64,000 nucleotides of DNA, taken from NCBI RefSeq assembly GCF_032118995.1, contig NC_092669.1, positions 2,851,501 through 2,915,500 of the forward strand. Direction: 5' to 3'. The first letter of the stretch is position 1, and the number at the start of each line of letters is the position of its first letter. Positions 45,101 through 56,215 of the stretch are shown here, piece by piece. The notes beneath the pieces are model-generated. The model was not told the origin of the DNA. It searched no databases and saw nothing but the letters and a program-made list of their open reading frames with translations. A program made the translations under genes and the position numbers. The stretch comes from Asterias amurensis. Its lineage: Eukaryota; Echinodermata; Asteroidea; Forcipulatida; Asteriidae.

Positions 45101-47465
45101 TTAAAGGAACACTTTGCCTTGGATCGGACGAGTTTGTCTATAAAAAGCGTTTGTAACCGGTTTTTTTAAAAATAAAATGCATATGGTTGGAAAGATGTTT
45201 TAAAAGTAGAATACAATGATCCACACAAGTTTGCCTCGAAATTGCGTGGTTTTCCTTTTACTGTGCGAACTAACACGGTCATGACGGTCGGCCATTTATG
45301 GGAGTCAACATAAATGGCCGACCGTGTTAGTCGATGAGGTAAAAGGAAAACCGTGCAATTTCGTGGCATGTTTGTGTGGATCATTGTATTCTACTTATTA
45401 CAACATCTTTCTAACCATAAGGATTTTATAACAAACGGTTACAAACGCTTTTCATAGACCAACGAACGTGTTCCTTTAATGTCAATCTACATGCAGGCTG
45501 CATCCTTCACCCCCTGGTCTGGTGGGGATTACACAAGACTTTGCACTAGAGGAAGCTCCATCAATCTAATGTGCGTCAAACTACGTCTGGTTGTGTGAGA
45601 TACATGCACGCTTATAAATCATTCTATACAAGGGGACTGCAGTTTTTTCCTGGTGAAGTTTTTATCAGGATTCAGCTCCCCATGCACAAGCTGGCCAATT
45701 GGGCCAATACGTGCTAACTTCAGTCTGTCAAGATTTAGGCCAAATAAAAACAATACGAGTTGATCGTCCCCGCCCGCACCCTTTTTGGGGGCCGCATCCT
45801 TTCTTTTACTACTGTTTATCATGTACTATTTATTTTTTTACTTTTTTTATTTTATTTTGTAATTATCCATCCATTCGTAAGGACTGGCCTAGGGGCTTTT
45901 CCTGAATCTAACGAGATGCTCTCAAAATTAGTGAATGTCTACTACCAGCAAATCTTTGTAATGTAATAATCTGACCCTGTTGTTAACCTGGGTCCTCATG
46001 CAACAAATAGAACTAAAATAAGTTCAAAGAATTTGAGGCCTGTTCGATTTTATACACTAAACGGCCATCTTGGCAAGAAAAAAAAAGGACCTCATCTTCC
46101 TCTTTTTAGAAAAATCCGGATGATCAACTGGTATTTTTTTTTATTTGGCCTTAATTGTGTTTATGGTAAAGTTTATTGTCAATAGCTTGAGTTCCATCAG
46201 TAGCCAACTAGAAATACAGTGTAGTTAAAAACGAATCCGTTTATAATACTGGTCAGTAATGAATTACTGTACATAATCAAGTTTTTTCTGTATTTTCTTT
46301 TCCCATCTTGATTTTTTTTCGCCATTAGTGGACACAGTCGATACACACAAAACTCATTTTTTTGTTTACAAAAATCATCCAAGATTAAACCATTTAAAAT
46401 GCTACAGAATGCACATTATTCAAAACCTAGATAAACACCAAATAATAATAATGATAAAAATAATAATAACTTGGGGTGCTAATCATCCTCACTCGCAGCT
46501 AAAAACTGGCAGGCCAAAACGAAGCCAAGAAAAATGATGGTGAATGTGATAGACTAGAGAAATATGATTGGTCCCATTCACTTTCACGTCAGCTGCTGGC
46601 CACGGACATGGCATGGTGTGCCAGAGTTTGTAGCACGCGAATCTATGTGCACGCCACTAGTCGCCAGCCTTCCGAGTTTTGCCTCAAGTTGCTAGTACTG
46701 AAACTCTGGAGCCCCCCCCCCCCCCCCGCACCCCCCCCATGGAAAAGTGTACGTCTTTGCGATTGCCTTCCATCTCCGCCTGCCCGGGGCCCCTGAGCCC
46801 GCGAGATGCCTGTTTTTGTGCCGTCACAGAATGTTTGGAAAAGTTTCCGTATGGCACAACCACTTTTTCATTCGATATGATTATGAAATAATATATAATT
46901 TACCTCAAAAATGAGATCCCTTTTTGTACAAAAGGGTGAAAAAGTGGTGGCGCCATACGGAAAGTTCTCCGAATGTTTGGTGTGGCTGTGCCGTCTCAAA
47001 ATGTCGGCCCTCCTGCCATCCCCCCCATCCCATCCCGTGTGCAGAATGGCCCTGTGTCTGTGTGCATCCACACAACACAAGCTTGCCCGCCCTGGACAAC
47101 CCGTACCCGTAATTTTGCCCCTGACACGGACAGTGACAATGAACCCCACCTACCTCGCCCCAAATTGAGTCAGAGCAGGCATTTTTTTTCTTATGAGTAT
47201 GACAATGACATCAATCAATGACAATCAATTCATCATCATGACTCTTCGTCAAATTCGTAACTTCTTCTTCTTAACTTTAATTTTAAAATACGATCTCAAA
47301 GTACACTTTTAGAAGGTAGAATTTAACCCAAAATACTTTCAAAGTTAAGCTCATATTGTGTGCTACCATAACAATAATTCAAATTGATAAAAATACCGAG
47401 CAATTAATAACAAAATGAGGGATTTCCTTACCTCTTTCAAGCGTCAACTCCGCAGTGGTCGCCAT
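39139..47465 (-). CDS. LIN7: LIN7 / Veli polarity scaffold protein
   Basis: LIN7 forms the LIN-2/LIN-7/LIN-10 (CASK-LIN7-MINT) scaffold: its L27 domain binds CASK/PALS1 and its PDZ domain binds receptor and channel C-termini at junctions and synapses. Five minus-strand exons, all GT-AG and in phase: 47465-47432, 43390-43349, 41675-41527, 40380-40171, 39333-39139; 209 aa (human paralogues about 197-233). It starts [21 protein letters not shown]27 is about 8-62 ([20 protein letters not shown]). The PDZ is about 91-173, with the GLGF carboxylate loop at 101-104 and [15 protein letters not shown]. The tail after [14 protein letters not shown] ends [16 protein letters not shown]; its last residues fall in a local repeat. 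Single-copy LIN7 is usual outside vertebrates, so no A/B/C letter is given. Divergent from SAMM50 across 472 bp. Confidence 0.96.
40495..40858. mobile_element. TTAA family B element
   Basis: TTAA at 40491-40494 and 40859-40862. Termini AGGCAGTGTACACTATTGG and inverse. LIN7 intron 3. Confidence 0.8.
41285..41414. mobile_element. 130-bp hAT-like MITE with 8-bp TSD
   Basis: TAAGCTTGGGCGATATC at the left is mirrored by GATATCGCCCAAGCTTA at the right; the interior is rich in ATATCGCGATATTCGAT. GTACCAGC at 41277-41284 and 41415-41422 is an 8-bp target duplication, the hallmark of hAT elements. LIN7 intron 3. Confidence 0.9.
42048..42175. mobile_element. Near-perfect 128-bp palindrome
   Basis: GCAGCCGATTTCACGAAACT is mirrored at the right end, and ACGCAACTGCGTAAGTCCAC and GCGCAACGTTTAT also pair, leaving only a short loop (TGCATAAGTTGCGCC). 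Outer ends resemble the element at 62584-62762. LIN7 intron 2. Confidence 0.85.
42521..42965. repeat. 75-bp minisatellite, about 6 copies
   Basis: CACAATGAAGTATTGG starts at 42521, 42596, 42671, 42746, 42821 and 42897: five 75-bp steps, one with an extra A. Copies differ by only one or two bases. It lies in LIN7 intron 2. There are no unique spacers, so it is not a CRISPR-like array. Confidence 0.95.
43902..44080. repeat. GGGCCCA..TTAAGCA MITE-like element
   Basis: AGGGCCCAGTTTGCTGCTTAAGC at the left and AAAAGCAGCTCTATGAAATTGGGCCC at the right are imperfect inverses. LIN7 intron 1. Confidence 0.7.
44522..44911. mobile_element. TTAA family B element
   Basis: TTAA at 44518-44521 and 44912-44915; complete termini. 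LIN7 intron 1. Confidence 0.8.
45105..45475. mobile_element. TTAA family A palindromic MITE
   Basis: TTAA at 45101-45104 and 45476-45479. The centre differs from other copies (GGGAGTCAACATAAATGG, so the usual AAAATTTT core is partly lost). LIN7 intron 1. Confidence 0.85.
46700..46740. repeat. Poly-C tract
   Basis: Eighteen or so consecutive C, then a second run of C, inside LIN7 intron 1. Prone to sequencing error. Confidence 0.9.
46842..46970. mobile_element. AACTTTCCGTATGGCGCCACC MITE
   Basis: AAGTTTCCGTATGGCACAAC followed by CACTTTTTCATTCG is mirrored by GAAAAAGTGGTGGCGCCATA and CGGAAAGTT. Same family as 12156-12447. LIN7 intron 1. Confidence 0.75.
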
Positions 47466-47937
47466 TTTGCTTGTGAGCTGTGACGTCATGATCATCTACG
47501 GCGCGCGTAGTTCGGAGGTCATTCGAGGGACTTTAAACTTCTTTGGAGGGGTGGTCATGTGGAATTAATGAATTTCACACAATCTTTGATTCACGAAATA
47601 TTTGATGATCGCATTTGTTTAACAAAGTTTTCAAAATGTCGTTGCTCAAGTATTTCTAGCGAAAAAATATTCTTTGGAGATGGTTGAAAATTCTACTTTA
47701 CATAATAAAATATCAACCCCCAAATTCCCAGCCGAAATATTTTGATCCCCGGGCCCGCCCACTCTCCTCTCGTGAACGAAAAGTTAAAGACCGCCCTCTG
47801 TTGATTGTTTGATATAATTTCGACAACATGGCGACCTCCATGGATCTTCGATCTAAGTAAAGAAGTCGGCGAAAACACCTTAAATTAAAACTTTGTCAAT
47901 GAGAGATTTATTTTTACGGTAGAAATATCTGCTTGAA
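47466..47937. promoter_or_regulatory. Bidirectional LIN7/SAMM50 promoter region
   Basis: Only 472 bp separate the two start codons. TGACGTCA, a full CRE palindrome, is at 47481-47488. The LIN7 start context on the minus strand is AGCAAAATGGCGACC, which resembles the TISU/YY1 element of very short leaders. A second ATGGCGACC is at 47828 on the plus strand and opens a short uORF (MATSMDLRSK) ahead of SAMM50. Start sites are not determined; sharing of one promoter is inference from distance and motifs. Confidence 0.6.
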
Positions 47938-50900
47938 ATGGGAACAGTTCATGCAAAGGTAATGTAAATACGAATAATCATCGAGACATTTCTATAAAAC
48001 TAACCTGTATTCTGTAAAACCAGACGAAATCAGACTAACAACGAAATTAATAAATCATCAGATTCTCTTCACTTCAAAATCAGAGTGGCAGTTGTGTTAG
48101 CCCCACTTCACTTGTGTGGTCAAGGAAGGATAGCGGATTCAGATATCCCTGGCCACACAAGTGGGGCTAAGTGGCAGTGGGTGCTTCCACTCATAGCATT
48201 TCTGGTCCGCATTTCTACCTCCATGCTCAGACCAGAGTCAGACTCAGAGTGGCAGCAAAGCAATTGCAATGTCAATATACCAATAGTTATGAATGATGAA
48301 AATTCAATGCTGATCTTTTGCAGTGCAAGGTTTTAGGTTGGAAAGGGTTGGAAAAGGGTTGGGTTTGGTGACCTTTTTCGTCATGTTCGTAGGGAAATGT
48401 TATGTTGAAGTTAATTTCTGATTGAAATGGAACAAACACATTAGAATTAGAATTAGATTACTTTTAATTTATTTCTAACTTTATGTTATAAAAAAATATT
48501 AATCGTAAAAAAAATAAACTGTAATAAATTTTAATATGTGTAATTAATTCATGTGCCAAAGATATGGTGTAGTGTTGGCAGTTTTCATTAAAATTTAGAT
48601 TTTCTTTTTTAATTTTTGAAGTTGGGTTCTTATTTTAAAATTTGTTTTTCTTGTTGAAGGAGCCAGAGATTAACAATATGAATGACCAGCATAGTTCCCA
48701 TGACAACATGTCTGAAGACCATCATCGTAATCACCATGTCTTTCATGGTGATATAAAGGCAAGTGAAATTTTCAATTAAATTAAATTGAATGTAATTCAG
48801 CTTATTCTACAGAGAATTGTAACCCTTCGTCTTCTTGACCAAAATAGGTTAAGGTTGAGAAAGTTCACATTGAAGGCCTGGGGAGGACCAAAGATGACAT
48901 GGTTACAAAACACGTCAATCAACTCTTCAAAGCGCAAACCTTCAAAGATGTCATCTTGAAGTCGGGTGTCGTGAAGCAAGAACTAGAGGAGCTTGGAGTG
49001 TTCCAAGGAGTCGGAGTGTTCATAGACACAAGCAAAGGTTAGTTCGGGGGAGGGGGGGGGGGTACCTACCCTCTGCCCTTGTTTCTGGATGTTTCTGCAG
49101 TGCCTTCGGAATGGTGTTTTCTTTTAGAATACTAACTTACTTTTTCTTATCTTGTTTAAAATTCAGGCCCAGAGGCAAGACCAGATGGTTTGGACGTCAC
49201 AGTCATAGTCAAAGAAACAAGAAGGATTACTGGCAATGCGCACACCTCTGTAGGAAACAACGAAGGCAGCTTGGTAAGAACAATAAATCTCCACCATTGA
49301 TCTCTTTTATATTGACTGGGTAGGACACATCTGGTGCATTGTACCACGTCTAGTGTAAGTGATCAACGGCGTGGCACGCTTTAGAGGGCTTACAAGTAAA
49401 AACACGCATGCGCAGAGGACTTGCACCTATTAATTATTCAACGGTTATCTAAACACTATAAGACTACATCACTTAAGAGGGAGCCATTTCTCACAATGTT
49501 TTATACTATCAACAGTTCTCCATTGCTCATTACCAAATAAAGTTTTATGCTACCAAGTATTTTGAGTAATTACCAATAGTGTCCAGTACCTTTAATAGTT
49601 ATTTTCCACACCATGCAAATTTAGTATCGCTTTGACAGCAGGGCGGTTGGAGTAATTTGTCCGATCTTTTTCCCTTACAGGTCTTGGGAGTCAAATGCCC
49701 TAATTTATTTGGGCGGGCTGAGAATCTCGCAGCCGAGTATTCAAGAGGTACTAAGCACTCTATCGGATTCAACACAACGTTTACTAAACCTCTGCGTGGA
49801 AACCAACAGAAGAGGTAAGGGAACTTTGCAAAAATCAAACATGTGATATTCACAACACTACAACAACAAGAATGGAAACTGACATTTCTACACCAAGTCT
49901 GTTTTATGTGAGATACAAGGGTGAGAAAATAGAATAAGCTGTTGCAAACAACTTACTGACCAAAAACAGCAAGTAAGAGTAAATATAAATATAAATATGA
50001 ATAGTAAACTTGCAGGTACAACCATAAGTAAAATCTCTTTTGAAGAACGAGGTTATCAATGCAAAAAAAATAGTTATTCGCCTGACGTTTCGACCCTAGC
50101 AGAGCCTTTCTCGAAGGTTATTACAAAACCGAGTTACAACTTTTTTTTTTGCACAGGGGTGCTGTTTTGTGCAGTTTCTCAAAATTCTGTTTGGAATTTT
50201 TCTCCTGAGCTGCAGGTTCACAGTGAGTGCTTTTAGGACGTCTGGCGATTTCCCATCGAGTTCCTACAAAGAAACTGACAATGGTGTCCTTCTTGATCTT
50301 GTGGTCAGTAGTCAGCTTCATTCATTCTGTATCTTCATTAGAATGAAGATACAAAACTGTATCTTCATTCTGTATCTTCATTCTGTATCTTCATTTCTTG
50401 TACCTCGTCGACTAGCTCGGTCGGCCATTTATGCAAGTCAAATTTTTGACTCCCATAAATGGCCGACCGTGTTAGTTCACAAGTAAAAGAAAAACCACGC
50501 AATTTCGAGGCAAATGTGTGTGGACCATTGTGTTCTACTTTTAAAACATCTTTCTAATCATATGCATTTTATAACAAGCGGTTTCAAACGCTTTTCGAAT
50601 ACCAACTCGAACGATCCAAGGCAACGTGTTCCTTTAAACTGTATTGGAACTTTGCAAAGGGCACCACAACAAAAGCACAGGACACCATGGCAATTGCCGT
50701 GGTTGCCTTCGGTTATTTCACGGCCTGAAAGTGTGATGTCACAATATAACAAAACGTGTAAAATTTGCCAGTATTGAATTTTCGTCATGAAGGCAGTCAT
50801 AACATACTTCTCACTTTGTTTGATTTTTTTGTGCTTTTTGTAGCTACCAAGCTTTCTTGGTGAGCATAGCTTCAAATGGGAAGGCAACTGGAGGGATATT

Positions 50901-53601
50901 TCTTGTTTGACACGGACGGCGTCCTTTGCTGTACGGGAGATGTCGGGGCACTCTGTGAAGTCATCAGTCAAGGTAAAGGTCACAGGTCATACCATGCCGG
51001 GGATGCCCATTCCTAAGGAGTCTAATTAACAGAGGGGATTACATGGAGACTAGAGCAAGCTAGTCGAAATTATGAAACCAAAATTAATAATAATAATCAA
51101 TCGTTCTTATAAAGCGCATTACACACGGAGTCCCAAAGCGCTGTTCAAAGTCAAAAAAGAAAAACAAACAAAGTTAGATAAACTTTAACAAGTGAGTTTT
51201 GAGATGGCGTTTGAATAAATCCAGAGTTTGTGCGTCTTTGGGGAGTTTGTTCCAAAGAGTAGGAGAAGACGTGGAAAATGCACGTTGGCCGTAAAACTTG
51301 CTTCGTGGTAGTGAAGTTAACAACGATCCACTAAATTATATTTGTAAAAATGTTTTACTCATTTCATAAAAAACTACAGCACCTCGGCAAGTAATATTTT
51401 AAGGGAAGCTTTCTACCGTCATTATCTTTAAACTGTGTAACTTTAATGTAAATCTGTGGATATTGTGTTTTGTGTCCTACAAAAAGTAGTACCCAAACCC
51501 TTGGAGCTTTCCAGTAATGTGATTGTTTATGTTGACTTACTCTACAGCATTTATATACGAGGGATACGCGTAACGAGCGCATCTACCCAACCCAGGGTTA
51601 CCTCCTTCAGCTATCCCAGGAGCTTGCCGGGTTTAAAGCTCTCGGTGGGGACGTCCAGTTCCTGAAGGGAGAGGCAGAGCTACAAATGAACAGGAAGTTC
51701 TTCTCGGATTGCGTAAGAAAAATCTCGATTTCAAAGACCAGCTTTATTTGAATTTTTCGTTTTACCCATATACACTCATGTGTGTTAGCATTACATACTC
51801 AGTACTATACTCAGTTCTTTCCAAAGCTCTGTAAAAAAAAATCCCAGGCAAATCACTCGGTTGGGATTCGAACCCAGAACCTTAGCAATTCTAGAGCAGT
51901 GTCTTACCAACTAGACCACAGAGATTGCCCGGTAGCTAGAGGCTATACTTTAGCAGTGGTTAAACCGGCAGTAAAACCATTTAAGTTAATATTCTTTATC
52001 CCTGATGCAAATTTCCATATATTAAAACAGTTTTATTTGATTGATTTGATTTAGGTTCTCTCCTGCTCACTTCAAGCCGGCCTGATGAAACCGTTAAACT
52101 ACACAGAAACAAGAATAAACGACAGGTTCTTTATCGGTGGGCCGACGTCAGTCAGAGGGTTTAACTTTCGAGGACTGGGTCCTCACACAGATGGTAAGTT
52201 AACTATGTAAAAGGTTGTGGATTCAAATCCCACACTAGTAATGTGCCTGTGATTTTTTTTACAGACCTTGGGAAAGTACTGAGTATTTTGTTTACAAAAG
52301 AGCCACAGAGCCTTGTACACAGCTCAATAGAAGAAAACATAAAATCTTACATTTTATGGAGATTGCACTGTCTAAATCTTTTTGATATGATGAAAGGGGG
52401 CACATCTCAAAACTCGTCCAGCTTTTACTTTCATAACTCTTGAATTTATGTGGAAATTATGACACAAACTGTCAACTTTCCCATAGGACCAGTGTAGTAT
52501 CTTGCCTGCCAGAATACTCAAAGAATGTACACGGTCACACTTATTGTAAACGAGGTTCACATGGTCTATACAGTGCTTACACACATCGGTGAACAATGTA
52601 TTATGGTTAAAACCAAAATGAATAACTAAATCTCATCGGGCTAGTTTTTAAATCGAAACACTAATTTCTTTTTGTCTCCTTTTTGTCTTGTAGGGGATTC
52701 AGTCGGGGGCGAGGCCTACTGGGCAACCGGGCTCCACCTCTACACCCCTCTCCCGTTTATGCCTGGTAGGGGTGGACTGGGCGACCTCATACGAACCCAT
52801 GTTTTCCTAAATGCGGGGAATCTATGCAATCTTAATCTAGGTAAGTTTGATGATTTTCTACTGAACCTGTTTTCAAAACTGTAGTTCTTTTACCTTTATC
52901 TCCCTAAAGAACTTTTCCTCAACCAATTTTTTGTGTGAAAATGTTTCAACAGAAGAACAAAATATCCACCAACACCTAGAACAATTGAGAGAGAATTTCC
53001 GATGGAGCTACGGAGCGGGTATCATTCTGAGACTAGGTAGAATTGCACGATTTGAGCTCAACTATGTCATACCCAAGACGGCACAGCCGATGGATAGGTG
53101 AGTACAGCAATGAGACATTTAAGACTTGCATCGGAAAAGACGTTGCTCGCTCGCGTTTATCGAGAACGAGGAAGTCTATGTAAGAGGCGTATTTAGGAAA
53201 TGCGGCAGTATTGCTCCCAGAAGGGGATACAAACATTGGTTTATCGCCTTTGATTATGTAATAGATGTTAAACTTGCATCGGGATAAAGAATATTAATTT
53301 TGGTTTTTACCCATACACCAATGTGTGTAAGCACTGTATACTTAGTACTTTCCCAAGTCCTGTGATTATGGTTGGCACAAAACAATCAATTAGGAACTAG
53401 ACGACAATATTTATTCTAGTCATTGTGAAATCAGCAGTTAGCCTTGCCGGATTCGAACCCACATCCTTGTGACTGCAAGTTCTCTGGTTTAACCACTTGA
53501 CCAATGTATCAGATATTACTGATTTACATTTTGTTCTTTTTCTTGCATTTGACAGTGTGAATGCTGGTCTGCAATTTGGCGTAGGTCTAAGCTTCTTGTA
53601 G
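47938..53601 (+). CDS. SAMM50: SAMM50, mitochondrial sorting and assembly machinery (Sam50)
   Basis: Sam50 inserts beta-barrel proteins into the mitochondrial outer membrane and joins MICOS in the MIB complex. Twelve plus-strand exons: 47938-47958, 48660-48758, 48848-49037, 49167-49273, 49681-49814, 50216-50303, 50844-50972, 51548-51712, 52055-52193, 52694-52840, 52953-53097, 53556-53601. Phases agree and the sum is 469 aa, the length I recall for human SAMM50. The start MGTVHAK matches the vertebrate one; exon 2 encodes a His-rich stretch (HHRNHHVFH). The POTRA domain is about 41-125 ([13 protein letters not shown]). The Omp85 barrel follows, with the conserved [13 protein letters not shown] loop motif, [18 protein letters not shown], and a C-terminal strand [11 protein letters not shown]. 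Intron 2 (89 bp) has a GC donor (AAG|GCAAGT). Identification is firm; exon 6 is the least obvious, but its frame and similarity fit. Confidence 0.96.
48085..48172. repeat. Hairpin in SAMM50 intron 1
   Basis: GTTAGCCCCACTTCACTTGTGTGG is mirrored by CCACACAAGTGGGGCTAA about 50 bp later. Small palindrome; possibly a MITE remnant. Confidence 0.65.
49470..49591. mobile_element. Half of a TTAA family B element
   Basis: Right end CCAATAGTGTCCAGTACC with TTAA at 49592-49595; the left half is missing. SAMM50 intron 4. Confidence 0.65.
50335..50633. mobile_element. Truncated family A element with tandem ATCTTCATTCTGT
   Basis: From 50398 rightwards this is family A (core TCAAATTTTTGACTCCC; TTAA at 50634-50637). 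The left arm is mostly gone and is preceded by four ~15-bp repeats of CTGTATCTTCATT. SAMM50 intron 6. Confidence 0.75.
51080..51480. repeat. TATAGCGC-type repeat and an inverted-repeat arm
   Basis: AATAATAATCAATCGTTCTTATAAAGCGC begins a dispersed repeat, with a body GGAGTTTGTTCCAAAGAGTAGG. 51350-51480 matches the right arm of 32363-32765. SAMM50 intron 7. Confidence 0.55.
51763..52010 (-). mobile_element. tRNA-derived SINE
   Basis: Reverse orientation of the 9239-9498 SINE: GGGATTCGAACCCAGAACC (B box) and CCAACTAGACCACAGAG (A box) in plus orientation. SAMM50 intron 8. Confidence 0.75.
53255..53520 (-). mobile_element. SINE tail fragment and a second tRNA-like SINE head
   Basis: 53260-53370 is the tail of the 9239-type SINE. 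53440-53515 on the minus strand reads TTGGTCAAGTGGTTAAACC..GGTTCGAATCC, a class II tRNA-like head from another SINE. SAMM50 intron 11. Confidence 0.65.
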
Positions 53602-53794
53602 GACGAATGACCGTCATGGCATGCCACCCCCACCCACCAACCCCAAGTAGCTGTGACTTATCAATGTGGCTCTCTATAGGCAGAAATGGTCCAACCAACA
53701 ACAAAAGGCAGTGGGGAAGAGAGAGAGCGCAGAAATACATCTGTGCCCAATTTCATAAAGTTGCCAAAAGGCACTATTTACCAAGAAGAGTGTC

Positions 53795-54471
53795 CAGTGC
53801 CACTGGACACTCTTGGTAAACGGGTAAATACTCAAACTAATTGTTAGCATAAAAACTTTTACTTGGTAACGAGCAATGGAGAGCTGTTGATAGTATAAAA
53901 CATTTTGAGAAAGGGCTCCCTCTGGAGTAACAAAGTTTTTTTTGAAAGAGGTAATTTCTCACTCAAATAATACAGCCCTTCAGGTAAAGCCTAAGGCATC
54001 TGAAAACACGCACAATGTGTGCAAGAAGGGTGTTTTTTCTTCCATTATTCTCTCGCAACTTTGACGACCAATGGGAGACTTTGGAACGCTAGATGGCAGC
54101 AGACTTACCAGGTAAATAGACCTTATCGCAAATACCAATGCGCAAGTGCAGACTGTTGAATGAGGTGCATTGTGGGATATATATGGATTAAATTTGGATA
54201 CCAGCTAGACCACAATGCACCTAATTCCAAGCTTTACGCGCGTGCCCCGGTATTTGCGGAAAGGTCTATGTCCATTGTTTACGTAGTTCTGAGCATGCGT
54301 ACATTACCGAGACCGTGAACTTTACCCGGTAAGTCTGCTGCCATTAAGCGTCCCAAAAGTCTCCCATTGAGCCCAAATTACACAGGTTCGTTATTTTATG
54401 CATATGTTGGGTGGGATACACCAAGTGAAAAGACTGGTCTTTGAAAATAACCAAAGGTATCCAGTGCCCTT
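53795..54471. mobile_element. Family B-type element split by a nested MITE
   Basis: Left part from GTGCCACTGGACACTCTTGG, right part ending CAAAGGTATCCAGTGCCC. The left border is preceded by its own mirror image (AAGAGTGTCCAGTG), forming a small palindrome. 54073-54365 is an insertion. Lies after the SAMM50 stop and may be in its 3' UTR or flank. Confidence 0.7.
54073..54365. mobile_element. Nested 293-bp MITE with AT dinucleotide duplication
   Basis: GGGAGACTTTGGAACGCTAG and the mirrored CCCAAAAGTCTCCC are the ends; ATGGCAGCAGACTTACC and its inverse GGTAAGTCTGCTGCCAT pair next. AT at 54071-54072 and 54366-54367 flanks it, and removing it restores CCAATTGAGCCC, a family B block. Confidence 0.8.
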
Positions 54472-54474
54472 ACA

Positions 54475-55884
54475 GAGTGACATGCCATCCAAAATTGTAC
54501 CTCCTCTAAGGATTGTTTTACGTTATGATTGCATGATTTTGATGTGATAATGTTATTGAATTTTAACCATCATTTTATCAAAATGAATCTGTTCAAAAAA
54601 AAAGAATCAGTGTTGAAATTTCCCCATGTAAGTGGCACTTCTTTTGACCCAATTCACCCGACTTCATCATCAGAAAATCTTGCATGCGCCATCATGGTGG
54701 GCATTGTCATTGTGCGTTATTCAGTGAAGTGCGCATTTTAGGCTACGCAGTCTTGGATGTAAACCTATTGCCAACCAAAATCGTGAGTGTGGCACAGTCG
54801 CCGACCGTGACATGCGTGCAAGGGGTCAAAAGAGAAAATGTAGCTTTGCGTTGGAACCTTACAGAGGGCACTACAGCAAAAACACAGGGCACCAAGGCAA
54901 CTGAGGTGGGTGCTGAGGGTTTTATTCAAGTCCATGTTTTACACCCTCGCGCCATCAAAAATACTGCAAATTACCACATGTGTATTTGGTGAAATGTTGT
55001 CAAATTTTGGCGTCTTTAAGACAACTTTGTTAACAGTGATATAAGGAAATAAAAATGATATTTGGAATGAAAACAGATAATTTTTAGTTGACTTTTTCTT
55101 TTATTTGTGCTCATTTTCATAAACCTACAAAGTTTTTCGCACTATTGGATTCAAAATTTCAAGAAATTCTTCACTATCCCGACAGGTTTTGTAGGTCAGA
55201 GATTCTACTGAAATAAAAACATTGCATTGTTTTGTTTAAGATGAAGTTTTTAAGTTTAAAAGTTACAGAATAAAGCAGTCAAAAATACAAAAAAAATGTT
55301 AACAAAATAGTTTTAAGAAACAGGACTAGTCCTATGAGATACTAAAAACTTAAGGCTAGTCCTAAGTTAGTAACTCAAGATAAGACATCACAATATGCTT
55401 AGCATTTTAAGATTGATTTTACATTTGAAATCAAATTGGCACCAGGCTTCAACTGGATAATTTATTTAAATAATTGCAAAAACCACACCCAAACACTTTT
55501 GCACACACCGTTGTGGGGACTTCTTATTGCTATTGCTGTTTTTTTTAATTTATTGTTTAGCGCTTTGATCTGTGTTAAAGGTGCTTTATAATCACCTATA
55601 TTATTATATATTATTATTATTCCCTTTTCCAAACATCATGTTGTGGGGCCAAGTTTAACAAAGAAAAACGTTGCTGAAACCTTTGTCCTGTTGTTTATAA
55701 GTCCCCACTGCTCTGGGTATGCCAACAAACACCTTTCGAACACTTAGAGCAAGTTCGAGTGTACACATTTAGTCGACTACTGACCAGCAACAGACATGTG
55801 CAGTGACGCTCTCACTCAACCGACTTGTTTCGAAGCCTAATTAGTGTTCAACAATCTGGGCTTTACACATGCAACAGGATATTG
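54475..55884. other. Intergenic, no gene seen
   Basis: Contains short reading frames without conserved features, a CTAAGTTAG-type fragment at 55320-55375 and partial dispersed repeats (GGGCACTACAGCAAAAACAC near 54865). SAMM50 transcript end is not determinable. Confidence 0.45.
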
Positions 55885-56215
55885 GGATCAGTGATATCAA
55901 AGTCTTATATAGCGCACATATCTACCAAACAAGGTACTCAAGGCGCTGAGTATATACAAACTTTCAGAAAGATAGGTTATTGCAGTGATGAATTCCGAGA
56001 CCCAATTATTTAGCACCTTATAAGGGTTTACAAGGTGCTACGGCGCATTTAAGCAGCCACAACCAGGAACAACTCGGCGAACCCCTTCTCTTTTCGATAA
56101 GTGCACTGGGTTCTTTTACATGCGTTACACAACACATGGGACCAACGGCTTAACGTCCCATCCGAAGGACGAAGCAATGGTTAAGTGTCTTGCTCAAGGA
56201 CACAGTGTCACAAAG
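55885..56215 (-). mobile_element. SINE, uninterrupted copy
   Basis: TATCAAAGTCTTATATAGCGC through GTGCACTGGGTTCTTTTACATGCG to GGACGAAGCAATGG and CTTGCTCAAGGACACAG. It is the intact counterpart of the split copy at 31020-31735; its tRNA-like head is missing at the right end. A fragment is at 57330-57440. Confidence 0.7.

Noticed and set aside
47828-47860. Alternative SAMM50 start (MATSMDLRSK)
   Set aside because: It stops after 10 codons; the start at 47938 gives MGTVHAK, matching the vertebrate N-terminus.
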